The notes under the pieces are model-generated. The model was not told where the DNA came from. It saw only the letters and a list, made by a program, of their open reading frames with translations, and did not search any database. From Brucella cytisi (lineage in GTDB: Bacteria > Pseudomonadota > Alphaproteobacteria > Rhizobiales > Rhizobiaceae): DNA of 64,000 nt. The stretch spans positions 1,290,001 through 1,354,000 of the forward strand of contig JAAVLQ010000002.1 of the NCBI GenBank assembly GCA_012103075.1, in the 5' to 3' direction. Below are positions 42,716-54,839 of this stretch, one piece after another (position 1 is the stretch's first letter; each line of letters begins with the position of its first letter). The position numbers and the translations under genes are program-made.

Positions 42716-43656
42716 ATGGAACTAAAATGGCTGGAAGATTTCGTCAGCCTCGCGGAACACAGGAGCTACTCCCGTGCTGCAGGTGACCGCAATATCACAC
42801 AGTCCGCTCTCAGCAAGCGCATCAAGCAACTAGAAGACTGGGTTGGTCTGCCACTAATCGATCGCTCATCCAACCCAATAAGCCTGACAAAGGCCGGAGA
42901 ATGCTTTCTTCCGCGGGCACAAGACGCTCTCGAAATGCTGCTCAGTGCTCGCAAGAGTGTCAGCGACGGCTACAGCGCAACGTGGGAGATCATTTCTTTC
43001 GCAACACTCAACACGCTGTCGCTCACATTCTTCCCGCATTGGATGGCACAGATTGAAGCTTCTGGGGCTTCATTCCGCGCTCGTTTTGCCGATCCGCATT
43101 CATCGTTCGTCGGTAATATCTCCACACTCGTCAGCGGGCATTGTGACTTCTTTCTGACTTATGCGCATCCGGCTGTTCCGCAGATGGACGATCTTGGCGG
43201 TTATCCGTTTTTGGCACTGGGCACCGAGAGGGTCATCCCTGTATCCGCTCCTGCGCCGAATGGACGGGCCCTGCATAGCCTGAAGGAAAAGTCGCTACCT
43301 ATCGACTTCCTCAGCTATCGTGGCAACTCGTTCTTTTCTCTCGCACTGCCCCGGCTGTTTGAGAAACATCGTTTCGAATTGAACACGGTTTACGAAAACG
43401 GCATGTCTGTCGCACTCAAGGCAATGGCGGTCTCCGGACACGGTGTTGCATGGATACCGGAAAGCCTTGTCGACGATGAGTTGAAGCGTGGCGTGCTGGT
43501 CCGCGCCGGTGAAACAAACACCGATCTGTTGATCGAAATCCGTGTTTACCGAACCCCCAATTCAGGAACAAACAGGCGGAACTCTTCTGGCGCCGCGCCT
43601 CACAACTGGTTTCCCAGAAAAGTGGCCACAACGCCGGAAGTCTTGCGCCGAGTTAA
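42716..43656 (+). CDS. LysR-family regulator (frameshifted)
   Basis: Starts MELKWLEDFVSLAEHRSYSRAAGDRNITQSALSKRIKQLEDWVG, a standard LysR helix-turn-helix, followed by a substrate-binding domain (WEIISFATLNTLSLTFFP, LVSGHCDFFLTYAH, AMAVSGHGVAWIPESLV). A lost base near 43557 near the end; the correct frame gives KQAELFWRRASQLVS and a stop at 43656. About 314 residues. It is convergent with the mmgE/prpD-like gene, 4 bp apart. Its target is unknown; a neighbouring GntR gene is read in the same direction. Confidence 0.87.
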
Positions 43657-43660
43657 AACA

Positions 43661-45023
43661 TCAAGGCTGCTTGAAAAGCGCCGCAACAGCTTTCAGGTTC
43701 TCTGCATCGTCAAGATCACGCAAATCCAAATAGATCTGATCCGCCGCCGGAATCGCCGCAGAACAATCCAGAAATTTTCGCGTCCGGTCATCGGCACTGA
43801 ACGGTTGCTGCAGAGTACCGACGGCGAAACTGCGCGATGCCTGCAAAACACACCCGTTTTTCAGTGCAACAGTTGCGACATGCGGCAGCTTTTCCGCTGA
43901 TACCCGTTCTTCCTCCATCGAATAACTTCGCATGGCGATAACATCGAGCAGTGGATCATCCCGGAAAGCACCCACAGCCTCTGGGGTGAAATCTGCTAGT
44001 GCCAGATGTCCCTGCCGCAGCGCGCGCGCGCGACGCAATATTGCATGGAGAAGCGTGCCTGCATCTGGTCGGCCGGCTGCATATAGGTAAGATTGCGATA
44101 GTTCGCGATCCCAACCAATGCATCTACAGCCACAACATCCTCGGGATCAAACCCGTGCTCTTCCTTAAGATCAAGCAATGAGTCGATGATCATATGAGTG
44201 GACCCACAGCAAGGATGCCGTTTCGGCATGACACCGGCCGTTTCAATCACATGCGCCTTATCGGTGAGGATATCATCGATATTCCAACCGAGACGTGAAT
44301 CCCCAGCAAATAACTCACGAATACCCTGTTCACCTTCCAGAATGTCGTGCCGTGCCTCCATTCCAGCTTTTGCGAGCAATGCAGCCTCAACGGCATTGCG
44401 CGCGGCCATGCCTGCATGAAACGGCTTGATCAGCGTGCCGAACTGTCCTTTCGTGCCGGATGCGAAACTGGCAGCGATAGTGATCGCCTGTGTGGTCGTG
44501 TCGATGTCGAGACCGAGCATATGAGCCGTGGCGACAGCCGTGCCAATACTCCCCACGGTTGAGGTTCCGTGCCAGCCAGCTGTGTAATGTGCCTGTCCCG
44601 GGCCCTCGCCTACCAGCGCCTGCGCCTGCAGTCCTGCCAGATAGGCGTCGATCAGACGTCCCCTGTGGTTTCATCTAGATCGGTCAGCGCCGGGATAGCG
44701 GGCACGATCACCGCCGAGGCATGGCTCATACCGGGCAGGAAATTATCGTCGAAATCGAGCGCATGCGCTGCTGTACCATTGACCAGCGCAGCGAACATCG
44801 GGCTGCCTGTTCCTCCCGCAACCAATAAAGCAGTTCCACCAGCGCTGAATTCTGCAAAGGCTTTCGCAACGCTTTGCGTGCTGTCGTCGTCACGACCTGC
44901 CAGCATACAGGCCAAGGTATCTAAAATGGCATCGCGCGCCAGTTCCCGCGCATTGGCACTCAACACTGGTTTTGCACATGCCGAAGCAATCGCGAGTGCG
45001 ACTGTCATCTCCTTCTGCTGCAT
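43661..45023 (-). CDS. MmgE/PrpD family protein (frameshifted)
   Basis: About 455 residues, related to 2-methylcitrate dehydratase PrpD and MmgE. Typical segments: NARELARDAILDTLACMLAG, NGTAAHALDFDDNFL, GWHGTSTVGSIGTAVATAHMLG, FASGTKGQFGTLIKPFHAGMAARNAVEAALLA, MPKRHPCCGSTHMIIDSLL. Frame breaks near 44660 and at a CG dinucleotide run (44020-44032). The start at 45023 (MQQKEMTV) is preferred. It ends the peptide operon. Family members also include decarboxylases and racemase-like enzymes; the substrate here is unknown, and the presence of peptide genes makes a plain methylcitrate role doubtful. Confidence 0.85.
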
Positions 45024-45027
45024 GACG

Positions 45028-46028
45028 TTACCCCTGAAAAGCATCAAGAATGAGCTTCAAAAGACGCCCGAACTTGTGTCGATTGAGCTGGCGCCCAGCA
45101 ATGTCGGTATCCACGCGATGCACAATCACCATATCAAGCGCGGGCAATATGATGCAGAAATGGCCGCCAGCGCCGAAGCCTGCATAGCTGCCTTTCGGTG
45201 TCACCACACCGGGGAAGAACACACCGTCTCTCTCCAGCCACCACATATAGCCATAAGCGCCACGTGCACCAGCATGAGAGTAAGGCATCACACATTCCTG
45301 CGCCCACCCGTCAGGTAGAACGGATACACCGTTCCAGCGGCCATTGCGCAGATAAAGCTGGCCGAAGCGTGCCAGATCGCGTGTCGACAGACGGAACGGG
45401 TAGGCGGCGTGCCGGCTTTCCGTAAAGCGATCATGCCAGCCATCCGGCTTGTCACCATCCAGTCTGAAATCTTCAAGCCCGAGCGGTTTTGCGATACGCT
45501 CATCGAAAGCTTGGTGTACGGTCTTGCCGGCCAACTGCTCGAAAATAGTGCCGAGCGCATTGAAATCCCAGTTATTGTAACACCAGAAAGTACCCGGCGC
45601 ATGGGAGTGGCGCTTTTCCTTGATCATCCGCATCCATGGCGTCTCGTAGCCCGCGGGATGATAAACGCCGGAACGCGCAGTCAGGAGATCATAAACCGTC
45701 GCCTGCTTCTCAACTTCGCTCAAGCCTTCATTGTCATCAATACCTAGCTGTTCCAGCGTCAGACTGAGATCAATGGTGCCATCAGCCACATCCTGCCCCA
45801 TGAGTGCAGCAAGGATGCTCTTGCGAATGGAATGGCAGAGATATTTGTGTGTGATGTCACCATATGTGTGGACGATCTTGTTACCTTGGATGACCATCAA
45901 CGCATCGGTTTCCTGTTGGTCCGCGTAAGCATCAACAGCACGAAGTCCAGCTTCCGACCAACCCGCCGCAGCAGGACTCTTCAAACGTTCCCATTCCTGT
46001 CCGGATTGGCCACCGAATGATAGTTCAT
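45028..46028 (-). CDS. serine hydrolase, beta-lactamase/PBP fold (frameshifted near its start)
   Basis: Second class C-type serine hydrolase of the window. The nucleophile motif is SIRK (CHSIRKSILAAL) and the second is YNNWD; the C-terminal region has SYAGFGAGGHFCIILPALDM. One base is missing near 45990. The start at 46028 (MNYHSVANPD) overlaps the preceding ATPase stop as ATGA, which supports it. About 333 residues. Like the first such gene it follows a Dpp-type transporter, so both may process imported peptides or amides. 6-aminohexanoate-dimer hydrolases and D-amino-acid peptidases have this fold; the exact substrate is open. Confidence 0.85.
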
Positions 46029-46822
46029 ACCCGTATTTCCCTAGCCTGATTATGTGCGACGGCTTCCACGCTGGCCTGCAGAAATTCCTGCGTATATTCA
46101 GCCTTGGCGTGCAAATGACGAAGATCGTCTGCCGTCAGTTCTTCCAGAATGATGCCCTTGTGCATGACCCCGACACGCTCGCAGATATGGGCCACTACGG
46201 CGAGGTCATGCGAAACCATGAGATAGGTCAGATTGCGCTCGCGGCGCAGTACCTTGAGCAGATTGAGAATTTCCGCCTGCACGGAAACATCGAGCGCGGA
46301 TGTCGGTTCATCGAGAAGCAGCACATCCGGCTCGATGATAAGCGCACGCGCTATTGCGACGCGCTGACGCTGACCACCGGACAATTCATGCGGATAGCGA
46401 TAAAGGAAACTTGGGCCGAGACCGACCGCCTGCAATACGTCACGAATACGCTCGTCTTTGCGATCCATGTCGTGAATGGCAAGCGATTCCGCCAACACCT
46501 TGTGCACCTGCTTGCGCGGGTGCAGCGAAGCATAAAGGTCCTGAAACACCATCTGCACACGACGGAAAAACGCTTTGTCGCGCTCGCCGCCCATTTTCTG
46601 TTCATCAAAAACGAAATTGCCTTGATGGTGCGGGATGAGGCCTGCGAGAGCACGCAGGATCGTGGACTTGCCACAACCGGATTCACCGATCAGGCCATAA
46701 GCCTCACCGCGCTCGATATGAAATTTTACCTTCCTGACGACAGTGGCGTGCTTGCGCCCTTTGCCGAAGCTGATGGAAAGGTCCGAAACATCTACAAATG
46801 GAGAGTTGGCGGCATGTGTCAT
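46025..46822 (-). CDS. peptide ABC importer ATPase, OppF/DppF-like
   Basis: Intact 265-residue ATPase with Walker A GESGCGKS, Q-loop VFQDLYASLHPRK, signature LSGGQRQR, Walker B VLLLDEPTSALD and switch MVSHD. The C-terminus lacks the long OppF extension. It overlaps both neighbours by ATGA. Confidence 0.94.
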   Translation of the reverse strand: MTHAANSPFVDVSDLSISFGKGRKHATVVRKVKFHIERGEAYGLIGESGCGKSTILRALAGLIPHHQGNFVFDEQKMGGERDKAFFRRVQMVFQDLYASLHPRKQVHKVLAESLAIHDMDRKDERIRDVLQAVGLGPSFLYRYPHELSGGQRQRVAIARALIIEPDVLLLDEPTSALDVSVQAEILNLLKVLRRERNLTYLMVSHDLAVVAHICERVGVMHKGIILEELTADDLRHLHAKAEYTQEFLQASVEAVAHNQAREIRV

Positions 46823-47683
46823 GAGTTTTCTCCCACCAGCGTCGGCTCGGTGAGCCAGCTTTTGTCGCGTTCGGGCACCTTTAGCATATCGACCGGCTGA
46901 TCCAGCCGAGGAAGACTTGCCAGAAGCGCCTGCGTGTAGGGATGACGCGCCTTGTGCAGGTCCTTGGCCCGCAGATCTTCCATGATGCGCCCCGCATACA
47001 TAACCAGTACCCGGTCGCAGAAGTCCGCCACCGGGTTGAGGTCATGGCTGATGAACATCAACCCAGTACCTGAACGGCTGACCAATTCATCGAGAACAGT
47101 CAAAACCTGACGCCGCACAGTCACGTCGAGCGCGGAGGTCGGTTCGTCAGCAATAATCATGTCCGGTTCAGGGGATCAGCATCATTGCGATCATCACCCG
47201 CTGACCCATGCCACCGGAAATCTCATGCGGGAACAGACGCATGACACGCTCGGGATCGCGAATATGCACGGCCTCCAGCATGGCAATTGTCTTCTGTCGC
47301 GCCGCCGCCGATTTCACCCGATGGTGTAGCCGATAGGCTTCCATGATCTGATCACCGATACGGATCAGCGGGTTGAGCGAATATTTCGGGTCCTGAAGGA
47401 TCATCGAAATGCGGTTGCCACGTACACCGCGCATCTGACGTTCGCTGGCCGACAGCAAGTCAATCTCGCCGAAACGCAGGCTCTTGGCACGAATTTGTGC
47501 CGCCTTTGGTGTCAGCTTGAGGATCGAGCGCCCAGTTATCGATTTGCCGGAGCCGGATTCGCCTACAATGCCAACCTTTTCGCGACCAATGGAAAAACTG
47601 ATACCACGAACGACATCGATGTTGCGGTCAGCGCCGGGAAACGACACCCACAGATCGTCAACTTCAAGCAATGGTTTTGTCAT
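46819..47683 (-). CDS. peptide ABC importer ATPase, OppD/DppD-like (frameshifted)
   Basis: ATPase of about 287 residues with Walker A GESGSGKS, Q-loop ILQDPKYSLNP, signature ISGGMGQR, Walker B MIIADEPTSALD and switch FISHD. An extra T near 47169 interrupts it between AMMLIP and EPDMIIADE. Starts MTKPLLEVDDLWVSFPG at 47683. It ends by an ATGA overlap with the following ATPase gene and lies 5 bp after the permease gene. Confidence 0.92.
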
Positions 47684-47688
47684 CGATC

Positions 47689-48621
47689 TTATCCGTTTCT
47701 GGGGTCGAGAACGTCGCGCAAACCGTCGCCGAACAAGTTGAAGGCGAGGCTCGCGATCAAGATTGCAGTGCCGGGTACAGCAGCAAGCCACCACGAGGTC
47801 ATCATGAATTCGCGACCACTGGAAAGCATCGCGCCCCATTCCGGGCTTGGCGGCTGTGCGCCAAGACCGAGAAAAGCCAAGGCCGGCGGCCGTCAGAATG
47901 ATCGAAGACATGTTGAGCGTAATACGGATCACCACCGACGGAATGCACATCGGCACGACATGTTTCGTAATCACCCGCATCGTGGAAGCCCCTGCAGACG
48001 AATGGCGGCCACATAGTCAGACGAGCGGATGGTCAGTGTTTCGGCACGTGCAAGACGGGCTATCGGTGGCCATGCGGCGAGCGAAATGGCGATAACGGCA
48101 TTTTCGATGCACCGCCCAAGCGCTGCAGCAAAGGACAGCGCGAGCACGAGACTAGGAAAAGCAAGAAAGATATCGACAATACGCATCAGTGCCGTATCAA
48201 CCCAGCCGCCCATATAGCCTGCGGTGGTGCCAACGACGAGACCAATAGGCGCAGCGATGACAGCAGTCAGCGTCACGATGTAAAGCGTGATGCGCGAGCC
48301 ATAGACAAGGCGGCTGAAAATATCGCGCCCCAGTTCGTCCGTACCAAAGAAATGCCCCCATGACGGTGGTTGAAGCCGGTTAGCGAGATTGTTGGCACCA
48401 ATGTCGTGCGTGGCGATTAGAGGCGCAAAAATAGCTACCAGTACCAAAAGCACGATTACGGCCAGACCGAACACGGCGGATGTATTGGCCATCAGCTTGA
48501 ACCGGGAAAGGCGTAACTGCTGGATATTGGCCTGAAAGGCAGAAATAGGCACGGGGGCAGTCAGCCAACCCCGCAGAGAATTGGAAGCTTGGGCCGACGA
48601 TGTGCTGGTGTGGGTGTTCAT
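47689..48621 (-). CDS. peptide ABC importer permease, OppC/DppC-like (frameshifted)
   Basis: About 310 residues. Starts MNTHTSTSSAQASN at 48621, then an N-terminal helix (VFGLAVIVLLVLVAIFAPLI), GHFFGTDELGRDIFSRLVYGSR, the EAA loop SSDYVAAIRLQGASTMRVITKHVVP and the end GDGLRDVLDPRNG. A base is missing near 47995 and a T is extra near 47876. It is 10 bp after the partner permease gene. Confidence 0.92.
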
Positions 48622-48631
48622 CGGCAGTGTC

Positions 48632-49708
48632 CTATCGTGTGCGAGGATCAAAAACGCGATACAGAAGATCGCTGATCAGGTTAATACCGACGAACAGGAT
48701 GCCGACGATCAGCGTGCAGCCCACCACCGCGTTCATGTCACCCGCCAGAAGCGCATTGGTGAGATAGCGCCCAAAGCCCGGCCATGCGAACACCGTTTCG
48801 GTCAGCACCGCACCTTCCAGCAGGAACGCATAGGACAACGCCACCACCGTCACGACCTGAACCGCCACATTACGGAAGGCATGGCCCCAAACGGTACGCG
48901 CCCGGGACAGCCCCTTCACGCGCGCAGTGATAATATATTCCTGATTGAGCTGCTCGATCATGAAGCCACGCGTCATGCGGCTGATATAAGCCATGGAACC
49001 AAAAGCGAGGATCAGGGCCGGCATGATGATATGGCTTACAGCGTTCCAAAATGCATCCCACTGCCCCTGCATTGCGCTGTCGAGAAGCAAGAAGCCGGTC
49101 GTCGGTTCGACGGAATATTCGTAGATGAAGTCGATCCGCCCCGGCCCACCGATCCAACCCAACGTGGCATAGAAGATCAGCAGTGCCATCAGACCGAGCC
49201 AGAAGTTCGGCGTAGAATAGCCAAACAAACTGACCATACGCACGGCATGGTCCAGCGGCGAATTGCGATACATGGCAGAGAAAAACACCAAGCGGAATAC
49301 CAAGCGTGGTGCCGATGACGATAGCCACGGTCGCCAGTTCGATGGTGGCTGGGAAGACGCGTGCAATATCTTCTAGTACCGGACGACCGGAAGTCAGCGC
49401 ATTGCCAAAATCGAACATAAGCGCATTCTTGAGGTATAGGCCGTATTGCACGATCAACGGCTGGTCGAGACCCAACTTACGATACATCGTGTCATAGGCT
49501 TCTTGGGAAACATTGTCCCCAGCATGGCAATAACCGGATCGAGCGGCAAAAGGCGGCTGATGAAAAAGGTTAGTGTGACCAGTCCCAGAAGCGTAATCGC
49601 CACTGAAATGATCAGGCGCACTGTGGCGGCGAGAAACTGAAGCACCGGACCGGCTTCCCTGTCGCGGTCCGCCTCCTCCACGTCTTCCATGATTTCGTGC
49701 GTCGTCAT
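48632..49708 (-). CDS. peptide ABC importer permease, OppB/DppB-like (frameshifted)
   Basis: About 358 residues. Starts MTTHEIMEDVEEADRDREAG, a polar N-terminal extension, then LIISVAITLLGLVTLTFFISRLLPLDPVIAMLGDN. Further conserved pieces are YRKLGLDQPLIVQYG, FPATIELATVAIVIGTTLGIPLGV, the EAA loop QEYIITARVKGLSRARTVWGHAFRN and LTETVFAWPGFGR. A G is missing near 49525 and a T is extra near 49292. The gene starts 135 bp after the binding protein gene. Confidence 0.92.
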
Positions 49709-49843
49709 CTGCAAATTCCCGAAAGAGAAAAAAACGGGATGCCGGGCGGGATCGCACTGCGAGCCACAAGCGGTCACACGGTCATCCATCGAAGCGAAGA
49801 ACGCCCGGCGACTGTGAGGAAGCCACCGGGAACGCTATTCTCG

Positions 49844-51459
49844 CTATTTCGCGGCCAGATCGTAGTAGACGCGGAAGCCGTTCCAGCTCCAGTTCTTCAT
49901 AGCCTTGTTAACGCCAGCGACATTATAGATCTGGAAAATGAAGGCGTGCGGCCCCTTCTCCATCATCTCCTTCTGCAGATCGATATACATCTGTTTGCGT
50001 TTGGCCTCGTCCTTCTCGAACAAAGCCGTGTCGACTTCCTTGTTTACGGCTTCGTTGAAGTAGCTCGCGCGCCAGCTCGGATACATGGTCTGCTTGGCCT
50101 CAGCTCGGTTATCAGGATTGAAAATCTGACGCGAAGCATTGCCATGCGCGTCCGGAACGGTGGTCTGCCAGCCCATCAGCGACGTCTGGAACTCACGACC
50201 GCGAATGCGGCTGAACAATTGCGCGTTGGCCATGCGTTCGATCTTGATCTTCACGCCGACCTTGGCGGCGGCATCCTGAATGCTTTGGGCAATCGGAGCC
50301 GCATAAGGCGCGGTACTGATAAACATCGTCGTCTCGAAGCCCTTCTCGTAACCGGCTTCCTTCAGTAGTTCACGAGCCTTTTCCACATCGAGTTTGAATG
50401 GCTGCCCTTCCTTCTCATCCAGTGCACCGAAAGCACCTAGCTGCACGAAGCTCGCACGCGGCACGCCGACATTGTTGATGACCGTCTTGCCGAGGCCCTC
50501 GTAATCAATGAGATAGCGCATCGCGAGCCGCACCTTTTCATTGGCGAAGATCGGATCGGCATTGTTGAAATTCCAATAGAACAGTGAAGGCTTTAGCGAG
50601 CGTGAAGCGGTCACCTTGTCCCTGGGCTTCGAGATCGCGCAGGTCCTCCGGCGTCAGATCGCGAGCAATGTCTATGTCACCTTTTTCAAGCAGAAGCCGT
50701 TGAGTTCCCGCTTCTGAAACATGGCAGATCAGTACCTGTTTGAGCTTCGGTGCTTCTCCCCAGTAATTGTCGGTCGCCTGAAGGATAACCACTTCGGCGG
50801 GGTTCCACCGCATCAACTTGTAGGGGCCGACGCATTCTGACCGAGTGGCCAGATATTTGTTGCCCATGTCATTATCGACACGGTTCTCCATCAACACCTT
50901 CTGATTAAGAAGGCTGGCAACCCGGTTGGCAGCGATCGCCGCCAGAATGAGGTTGACCGGATAGGGCTTGTCCAGCTTGAAAACGACCGTGTCGTCGTCA
51001 GGTGCCAAGATGGTTTGGTCCACATTGTCCTTGGTGAAACCATATTCTGTCAACGTCGCGGCATTGCCAAAACCCAGCTTGACCGCGCGCTGGAGCGACC
51101 GGGCCATATCGCCCGCCGTCGCCTTGTCGCCATTATCAAACTTCAGGTCATCGCGCATGTGGAACGTGATCTGCAGACCGTCCTGCGAGACGTCCCAGCT
51201 TTTGGCGAGTTGCGGCACGATCTTGGTCTCGTCAGCCGGATCGAAATCAACCATGGGGTCGCAGATATTCTGGATGATCTCGTTGGTAGCCGCCTCACCG
51301 ATCTGTGCTGGGTCAAAAGTGCTGATAGCGTCGATGTTCCACGCCATGACAAGCGCGTTCGGTGGCGACGCGGCCTCAGCGGGAACGTCGCAGCACTCAT
51401 ACCGGCGACAAGTGCGAGTGTTGTGGTACGGCGCAAGATGGTTGTCTTTTGTTTTGCAT
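49844..51459 (-). CDS. peptide-type solute-binding protein, family 5 (frameshifted)
   Basis: Periplasmic binding protein of about 540 residues. It starts MQNKKTTILRRTTTLALVAGMSAATFPLEAAS, a Tat-like or Sec signal with a twin Arg, followed by ALVMAWNIDAISTFDPAQIGEAATNEIIQNICDPMV, typical for this family, then VPQLAKSWDVS and YWGEAPKLKQV. Breaks near 51447 (A run), 51385 and 50598. It sits after the M20 amidohydrolase gene and before the two permease genes, so it is the substrate receptor of this importer. Ligand not known, probably a short peptide or N-acyl amino acid. Confidence 0.9.
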
Positions 51460-51531
51460 TATTATCCCCTTTTATGGTTGAGCATTTTCGAAAGGTGCCG
51501 CGCGAGTCCGCGCGGCACGAAATGCAATTAT

Positions 51532-52963
51532 TCAGCCAGTCAGTCTGCTGGACGCGGTTGGAGCGGCGGATTGACGTCTGGCGGGATCGGGCAGGTATAG
51601 GGCGTCTTTTGCCGTACGAGCCTTGTGATCAGCCTTGGCGTCGTTCAGCGTTTTCTCGTTCTGAAGAACATCAAGTGCAGTGCCCGCCATCACCTTGGCG
51701 GCGTAGACCATGCCCTTATGCGCGGCTGGCATCTTGCCTTGTGCGGTGATCTGCCACGAATGACCGGGCGAGCCGATCGCATGTGTTGCCACGCGCGCCT
51801 GAACGGTCGGGACGACCCAGCTTACATCACCCAGATCGGTGGAGCCGATCATCGGCACGCCCTTCTGTTCACGTGGCAAGACGTAGTCGCAAAGAGGTTC
51901 ATTTTCTGTCAGCGGCTGGCCGACGCGCAAATAATCGGTTTCAATGTCTTCCTTCGAAAGCGTTGCCTGAATCTTGGCTGCGAAGGCACGGTCCACATCG
52001 TCAAACGGCACACCGCCCAGACGTTCCATGTTCGAATGCATCGCGATTTCCAGCGGCGTATTACCAAGCAGGTTCGACACCGCGCTCATAATGGAGATGT
52101 TGACGGTCGTTTCCGTCATCATCGCAGCGCCTTCTGCAACCTTCTTCACCCGGTCGTTGAGAGCGAACATACCGAAGGTCGGTTGCGCGGATGGCGTAGC
52201 GCACCTTGGCTTTGGCTTGAACCACATTCGGCGCGATACCGCCCGCATTGAGATAGGCATAGTGAAGACGGCAATCAGAAGGGATGTGTTCGCGCAAATA
52301 ATTGCAACCGACGCTCATCAGCTCCACCGCATCCAGAGCCGAGCGCCCCAGATGCGGTGCCGCGGCGGCGTGGGAGGCCCGTCCGGTAAACTCGAAATCC
52401 ATGCGCGTATTGGCGAGCGACTGCGCGTCGTCTACCCGGGTGAACGAAGCAGGATGCCAGCAGATGGCAATGTCGACATCATCGAAAGCGCCAGCACGCG
52501 CCATGAACGACTTCGCCGCCCCACCTTCTTCCGCCGGGCAACCGTAATAGCGTACACGTCCCTTCTTGCCGGTCTGTTCCAGCCAGTCCTTAACCGCCGT
52601 CGCAGCCAAAATGGCGGCGGACCCCAGAAGATTGTGGCCGCAACCATGGCCATGTCCCGTACCGGGGGATCGGACGGGGTTCCGCAATACCCGCTTCCCG
52701 GCTGAGGCCCGGAAGGGCATCGTATTCACCCAAGATTGCGATGACCGGTCCACCATCCCCGGCTTCACCCATCACGGCGGTGGGAATGCCCGCTACGTTC
52801 TCGGCAATACGGAACCCCTGTTCCTTCAACATTGCAGCATGCTCGGCACAGGACTTATATTCGGTATAAGCGATCTCCGGCATGCCCCAGACGCGGTCAC
52901 TCAAGGCTTCAAAATCAGCCTTCTTCGCGTCCACCGGTCCCAGATATCTTCACCATTCTTCAC
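51532..52963 (-). CDS. M20 family amidohydrolase, AbgB-like (frameshifted)
   Basis: Zinc metallohydrolase of the M20D group, about 477 residues. Metal ligands: the His of GHGHGCGHNLLGSAA and the Glu pair of YYGCPAEEGGAAKSFM, then ICWHPASF. The middle dimerisation domain begins EFTGRASHAAAAPHLGRSALDAVELM. Breaks near 52940, 52680 and 52200. The GTG start at 52963 is preceded by GGGAGAG. Similar to the p-aminobenzoyl-glutamate hydrolase subunit AbgB and to N-acyl-amino-acid amidohydrolases. Encoded between a peptidase and the importer's binding protein, so it likely removes an acyl or aryl group from imported conjugates. Confidence 0.9.
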
Positions 52964-52986
52964 GGTGTTCTCTCCCAACAATGCTC

Positions 52987-54803
52987 TTAAAGATTCTCGT
53001 CAATGAAACGGGCCAGCGCGCCAAACACGCGGCGCCGATTTTCGATACGCGCGAAGCCATGGCCCTCATGCGGTACACGCAGATATTCGATCGGTTTGCC
53101 GAGGCCGCGCAGGCACGAATAAACCATCTCGCTTTCGCACGGCGTGACACGCGGGTCTTCCAGACCATGTGCGATCATCAATGGCGCGGCGATATTGCCT
53201 ATGCGATTGATGGGCGAGAACCGCTCGTGTCATCCCGCATGGTTTCGGCATCACCATATTCGATGGCGCGCAGTTCCTTGCGCCACGGTCCCGTTGTCTG
53301 CAGCAGAGTGAGAAAATTGGCGATCCCGTAATATTCGACACCAAGCTTCCACAGGTCGGGATATTCCGTCATGGCCGAGAGGACCATGAATCCACCATAA
53401 GACCGGCCAAACACGCCAATACGACTTTCATCTACGTCACTACGTGCTGCAACCGCCATGCGCACCGCTTTGAGATCGGCGACGCTGTCCATGCGTAGTT
53501 CACGGTCGTCGAGATGCTGGTAGTCGCGGCCATAACCGGTGCTGCCGCGAATATTTGGCGCGATGACCATGATGCCCCGTGCCAGCATGTACTGGATGTC
53601 CGCCCGGAAATCCGGCTTCCACTGGGCTTCAGGACCGCCATGCACAATGATCATAACTGGATAACCATCACGACCCGGTGCACGCTCCGGCTTGTAGACG
53701 AAATACGGAACGTCGAGACCGTCGAAACTTGCAACGCTCGTTACCGTTGGTTCCAGAAAGGCCGGCAATTTCACCTTGGCTTTCGGCGCATCTGTCAGGC
53801 GTGTAAAAACACCGCTTTCAACATCGCAGCGCCAGATATCGCCCGACGTCGCTGCACCTTCCACAGGCATGATCAACGACATGCCATCGGGCGTCCATGC
53901 AATCGAAGCAACGACCCCGACAACCGGCATCTCTAGCTGTTTCAGCACCATTCCGTCGCGACCGATCAGAAGCAAATCATTCCAGCCCTGACGGTTCAGG
54001 ACGAGTGCTATTCTGTTTTGATGAGGTGAGATTGCGAGCGCTTCAACATCCTGACCTTCAAAAGCGGCGAGTTCGGTCAGCGGTGCCGCGTCATGCGGCT
54101 TGACCATGACCGAGAGATATTCGCGTTCCTGATCGGCAATCAACAGAATACCGGAGCCATCCTTGAAGAATTTCGGCCCCTGATAGCGCGCCCGGCCTTC
54201 ATGCGGCAGAATGTTTTCATAGGCGTCTGTTTCGAGATCGAGGCGGCAGAGGTCCTGATCCGTCATGGCACGCTGGCAATCATTGACCAGAAGCGACTTG
54301 CCATCGGGCGCAAAAGCTGCGGGGCTGCGCCAACCGATACCCTCGTAGACGCATTTCGTCTCGCCCGTTGCAACGGTCATCACATGAATATCCATGTGCG
54401 AACGGTCGCGATAATTAGCGCCATAAGCGATCTGCGTGCCATCCGGTGACCAGCAGCCCCGGGCGTGCACAACCGTAGTATCGGTGGTGAGGAGGCGCGG
54501 CTCACCTTCGGCGTTTTCGATCAGCCAGAGCTGGTGACGCTCGTCGCCACCCCAGTCTGTAGTGATCAGCAGATCACGGTTCTTGGGATTGAAGGCAAGA
54601 TTGCCGACCGGTTCCGGCAGATTGGTGAGCTGGCGTGGCTTGCCACCTGCAAGCGAGCGCGTCCAAACCTGTGCCGTACCGCTTTCATCGCTGAGATAGA
54701 CCAGAAGTTCACCGTCCGGTGATACGGCGGGCTTCACCGCCTTGCAGATATCAATGTAGTGTGTCATCGAAAGCGATGTATCGGCGGTCCTTGTATCGAA
54801 CAT
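52987..54803 (-). CDS. S9 family prolyl oligopeptidase-like serine peptidase (frameshifted)
   Basis: About 605 residues: an N-terminal beta-propeller with repeated WD-like blades (AVSPDGELLVYLSD, RGCWSPDGTQIAYG, AISPHQNRIALVL, AWTPDGMSLIMP) and a C-terminal alpha/beta hydrolase. Nucleophile Ser in GVFGRSYGGFMVLSA, Asp in AHGLEDPRV, His in PHEGHGF. The motif order HGGPEAQW and NIRGSTGYGRDYQH is that of acylaminoacyl peptidases and related enzymes. One lost G near 53226 breaks the frame before ERFSPINRIG. No signal peptide, so cytoplasmic. Start chosen at 54803 after a GAGG; 54827 is possible. Confidence 0.92.
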
Positions 54804-54839
54804 CGAATTGTCCTCAATTCCAAGCATTGATGAACTGGA

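Noticed and set aside
44020-44032. CG dinucleotide run as a special structure (Z-DNA) or variable repeat
   Set aside because: It lies within the mmgE/prpD-like coding sequence at a frame break; a simple 2-bp or 1-bp reading error is enough.
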